The notes under the pieces: generated by a model
The model's input: the letters and a program-made list of their open reading frames with translations, nothing else
Database searches by the model: none
What the model was told of the DNA's origin: nothing
Origin: Candidatus Azobacteroides pseudotrichonymphae
GTDB taxonomy: Bacteria; Bacteroidota; Bacteroidia; Bacteroidales; Azobacteroidaceae
Assembly (NCBI GenBank): GCA_002091395.1
Contig: AP017913.1
Location: forward strand, 1-64,000
Length of the DNA: 64,000 nucleotides
Reading direction: 5' to 3'
Made by a program: the position numbers and the translations under genes
In this document: positions 61,242 to 64,000 of the stretch, piece by piece
How the letters are laid out: each line of letters starts with the position of its first letter
Numbering within the stretch: the first letter of the stretch is position 1

Positions 61242-62193
61242 TTGCAAACTCTTTAGCATAGTAAGATACAATATATTTCGCTCCAGCACGTTTAATTGCT
61301 ATTAAACTTTCAAAAAAAATTTGTTTACCATCAAAAAAATTAACTCTGGCGCCTTGTTTAAGCATGGCATATTCACCAGAAACTTGATAAGTAACTAATG
61401 GATAATTTGGGAAACAAACCGATGCTCTCTGCACAATATCAAGATATGGCATAGCCGGCTTAACCATAATCCAGTCAGCACCTTCTTCGATATCAGCAGC
61501 TATTTCATTTAAACCTTGATCGATAGTTCTAAAATCAATTTGATATGTTTTTCTAGTACCAAAAGAAGGAGAAGAAAAAACTGCGTCACGAAATGGAGTA
61601 TAAAAAGATGAAGCATACTTGGCAGAATAACCCAATATTTTTGTTGAAAGTTTCTCTTCTTTAAACCGCTGACGAATATATGCAACTTCACCATCCATCA
61701 TAGATGACGGTGCTACAAAATCAGCACCTGCAATAGCATGTTGATATGCCATTTCAGCTAAGAGAGGCAATGTCGTATCATTATCAACATCATGATTACG
61801 AATTAATCCACAATGTCCATGAGAAGTGTACCCACAAAGACAAATATCTGTAAAAACTATTATTTGTGGAAATTGTTTTTTTATTTCACGTACAGCCTGG
61901 CAAATAATACTGTTAGATGATATTCCTTCATATCCTTTTTCATCTTTTTCTTCATCAGAAATTACACCAAACAATAAAATCTTATTAATTCCTAAAAAAA
62001 CGATCTCCGCAATATCTTTAAGTAATTCATCTATTGAAAAGCGAAACACACCATCCATTGATATTATCGCATCCTTAACTTTCTCACCCTTTACTACAAA
62101 ATAAGGATAAATAAAATCAGAAACCGAAATTTTTACCTCTGCGTAAAAATCACGTGTTTTTTTATTTAATCTGTATTGTCTAAATCGTTTCAC
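61231..62193 (-). CDS. hemB: Delta-aminolevulinic acid dehydratase (porphobilinogen synthase)
   Basis: HemB condenses two aminolevulinates into porphobilinogen. The start is GTG 62193 (MKRFRQYRLNKKTRDFY), 320 residues. Seen: FIYPYFVVKG, the metal region DICLCGYTSHGHCGLI near 115 (three Cys, zinc type), FVAPSSMMDGEVAYIRQ near 157, the first active-site lysine in GYSAKYASSFYTPF near 190, and the Schiff-base lysine in DWIMVKPAMPYLDIV near 240. It sits between the hemC-cobA-hemD fusion and cysD, joining tetrapyrrole and sulfate genes. Confidence 0.96.
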   Translation of the reverse strand: MKRFRQYRLNKKTRDFYAEVKISVSDFIYPYFVVKGEKVKDAIISMDGVFRFSIDELLKDIAEIVFLGINKILLFGVISDEEKDEKGYEGISSNSIICQAVREIKKQFPQIIVFTDICLCGYTSHGHCGLIRNHDVDNDTTLPLLAEMAYQHAIAGADFVAPSSMMDGEVAYIRQRFKEEKLSTKILGYSAKYASSFYTPFRDAVFSSPSFGTRKTYQIDFRTIDQGLNEIAADIEEGADWIMVKPAMPYLDIVQRASVCFPNYPLVTYQVSGEYAMLKQGARVNFFDGKQIFFESLIAIKRAGAKYIVSYYAKEFANEQ

Positions 62194-62216
62194 GAATTAC
62201 AAAATTCAAAATAAAA

Positions 62217-64000
62217 CTATTTTATAATTGAATTAAATGTGGTTTTTCCGCTTGCAATCATTTGAACTCCAACAGGTAAAGTTCCATATAATTTTATAAA
62301 AGCATCTACTCCAGAAGGAGAAGAAAAAATAATTTTTTGAAAAAGAGACAAATCTACAATCTCTGCTTTATTATTTATTTCATTTTTATATACTGGAATA
62401 TCAATTACTTCATTCCCAAACTGTTCTAATGTTTTCGAAAAATGTTTTAACCCCTTATCTGAACGAGGAAGCAATATTCGTTTACCTTCTAACTGTATAG
62501 ATTTGAAATAAATAATCAATCCCTCTACCGAGCCACTTTTTGATTCTATATTAGGATAAAATCCATATTTATTCAACTCTAAAGAAGTAGTTTTACCGAC
62601 TGAAGCTATACAAATACATGACAAAACATTGATATTTAGTTTCATTTCGTTTAAAGATTCAAAAAAATAACGTACTCCATAACGACTGGTAAAAATAATC
62701 CAATCGAAAAAAATAATTTTTTTTGCAAAATTGTATAAACGTTTATTATTATTTATTTTATTTATTTTAATCAACGGTGTATGAATTACATTTACATAAT
62801 CATTACATATATTAGCAGATGTTCCAGTAAATAATATTTTCTGTTTCTTATATGCTCTCACATTATTTTCAAATAAAACTACATCGCCAATTATCAATAA
62901 AATAGGAGTAGGATATTTAACAATAGAATATTGTAATTCGTTTAATGAAGAATACCAAATTTTTTGATTAGGTAATGAAACATTGTAAATTAAAGCAGCT
63001 GGTAAATTCTTTTTTCGTCCTGCATCTATTAATTTTCTTGCAATCACAAATAAATTAGACCCACTCATATAATAAACTAAAGTATCAGAAGTAGGAATTT
63101 GTATGTTTTTTTTAGAGTGACCTGTTACAAAAGAAACTGAAGACGCCAATCCCCTGTATGTCAGTGGAATATGAGTACAAGAAGCAGCAGCAACTCCTGA
63201 TGAAATTCCAGGAATAACATCTACACTTATAAAACGACTTTGCAAAAAGTCAATTTCTTCACGTCCATGCGCAAAAATCATTGGATCACCACCTTTTAAT
63301 CTTACTACTTTATTCCCTGAAGTTACAGATTCATAAACTAAATTATTAATTTCACTCTGACAAATGTGACTTATTTCTTTCCTCTTACCAACATATATTT
63401 TTTTTGCTGAAAATTGATAAAGAAACTCATGATTTAACAAGTCATCATAGAAAATCATATCTGATGATAATAAAGCCTTATATCCTCCTATTGTTAGGAA
63501 ATCAGGATTTCCAGGACCAAATCCAACCAAAGTTACTTTCCCATATTCTTTCCTTATATCATGTGAGCAAAATAAATTTTTGACTTCATGTTTGTTTTTT
63601 ATACCAACAATAGCCAAACTCCCCTGCAAAGAATGAGTTTCAAATGGAAGAACAGAAGCTATTCGGTTATCCAACCCCAACCGCTTTAATGCACAAGTAG
63701 CAACAATTAAAGCATCAATAAACCCACTATCTACATTAGATATCCGTTCTTCAATATTTCCACGAATACTGATAATTTTCAAATCAGGGCGAATTTTTAG
63801 CAATTCAGCTTTTCTTTTTTTAGAACTAGTCCCTACCTTTGCACCTTCAGGTAGTTGATCTAATTTCAAATTATTTCTACTAACTAATGCATCAGTGCTA
63901 TCTATTGACCGAAATAAAGCAAACAATTCTAATTCATAATGTAAAGGATACGGCAAATCTTTGGCAGAATGAATTGCTATATCTGCCTCATCGCGTATCA
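62217..64000 (-). CDS. HemC-CobA-HemD fusion (partial; start beyond the window)
   Basis: One chain carries three steps from porphobilinogen to precorrin-2. The frame runs off the window's right edge: bases 63957-64000 still encode DEADIAIHSAKDL, the HemC segment before the cofactor region. Next come STDALVSRNNLKLDQLPEGA and VGTSSKKRKAELL with IISIRGNIEERI (hydroxymethylbilane synthase, C-terminal part shortened), then from TLVGFGPGNPDFLTIGGYKA a complete SAM uroporphyrinogen-III methyltransferase (VVRLKGGDPMIFAHGREEID, VIPGISSGVAAASCTHIPLT), and finally a HemD-type uroporphyrinogen-III synthase (FDWIIFTSRYGVRYFFESL ... IIFSSPSGVDAFIKLYG). The HemC cofactor-Cys domain is not evident. Product precorrin-2 goes to siroheme. 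Confidence 0.88.
   Translation of the reverse strand, partial: IRDEADIAIHSAKDLPYPLHYELELFALFRSIDSTDALVSRNNLKLDQLPEGAKVGTSSKKRKAELLKIRPDLKIISIRGNIEERISNVDSGFIDALIVATCALKRLGLDNRIASVLPFETHSLQGSLAIVGIKNKHEVKNLFCSHDIRKEYGKVTLVGFGPGNPDFLTIGGYKALLSSDMIFYDDLLNHEFLYQFSAKKIYVGKRKEISHICQSEINNLVYESVTSGNKVVRLKGGDPMIFAHGREEIDFLQSRFISVDVIPGISSGVAAASCTHIPLTYRGLASSVSFVTGHSKKNIQIPTSDTLVYYMSGSNLFVIARKLIDAGRKKNLPAALIYNVSLPNQKIWYSSLNELQYSIVKYPTPILLIIGDVVLFENNVRAYKKQKILFTGTSANICNDYVNVIHTPLIKINKINNNKRLYNFAKKIIFFDWIIFTSRYGVRYFFESLNEMKLNINVLSCICIASVGKTTSLELNKYGFYPNIESKSGSVEGLIIYFKSIQLEGKRILLPRSDKGLKHFSKTLEQFGNEVIDIPVYKNEINNKAEIVDLSLFQKIIFSSPSGVDAFIKLYGTLPVGVQMIASGKTTFNSIIK

Overview
The window is AT-rich, compact in its coding parts and loose between them. 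It looks like a reduced genome of a Bacteroidales-type bacterium, probably an intracellular symbiont. Evidence for Bacteroidetes: a clear TTTG-N21-TAnnTTTG promoter before glnB, near-absence of Shine-Dalgarno sequences, a MurA with Asp in place of the usual active-site Cys, a DUF4491 protein, and the dut / TPR / EnvC gene order. Evidence for reduction: gene-poor decayed spacers of 0.3-1.1 kb, genes broken at homopolymers or by a stop codon, and a worn-out recombinase. The linked glnB-amtB pair and biosynthetic content resemble Candidatus Azobacteroides (symbiont of termite-gut protists), but that placement is inference from memory, not a search. I saw no tRNA, rRNA, CRISPR array or intact insertion sequence.

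Layout. 1-8402 (+): dnaA, pnp, class I fumarase, hpt, adk, obg. 9062-13140 (+): murA-rimM, then glnB-amtB behind its own promoter. 13249-20415: uvrD/pcrA (-), coaBC split at an A10 tract (+), rlmB (+), uvrC (-). 20416-26013 (+): leuS, thiC-thiD. 26225-36819: a Dna2-like nuclease-helicase (-), dnaX (+), ligA (-), dnaE (+), followed by trxA. 37190-38216: decayed DNA holding remains of a serine recombinase. 38217-42194 (+): a four-gene Phe/Tyr operon ending in a strong terminator. 42364-52048 (+): dut, a TPR gene split at a second A10 tract, an EnvC-like protein, hsp20, topA, DUF4491, a SIMPL-domain protein. 52436-57693 (-): groES-groEL, rpsB-tsf and rplM-rpsI. 57838-64000 (-): hemC-cobA-hemD fusion, hemB, cysD, cysN, cysH and a siroheme synthase.

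How it works together. The last block joins tetrapyrrole synthesis to sulfate activation and APS reduction, which makes sense because sulfite reductase needs siroheme. No APS kinase is present and CysH carries the Cys motifs of an APS reductase, so the route appears to go directly through APS. The aromatic operon takes the pathway from DAHP and from chorismate to Phe/Tyr. GlnB-AmtB handles ammonium.

Most interesting signal. Two conserved genes (coaBC and a TPR gene) are each interrupted exactly at a run of ten A, and in both one extra A, or a -1 ribosomal shift, restores a protein of the normal length. The same T6A10C string sits in dnaX just after the clamp-loader domains, where the same shift would give a short gamma-like product. 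This suggests slippage-based decoding of poly-A tracts. Other signals: a tandem 108/109-bp array forming the tail of ribosomal protein S2, and a UvrD cut off by a single TGA ahead of a perfectly preserved C-terminal domain.
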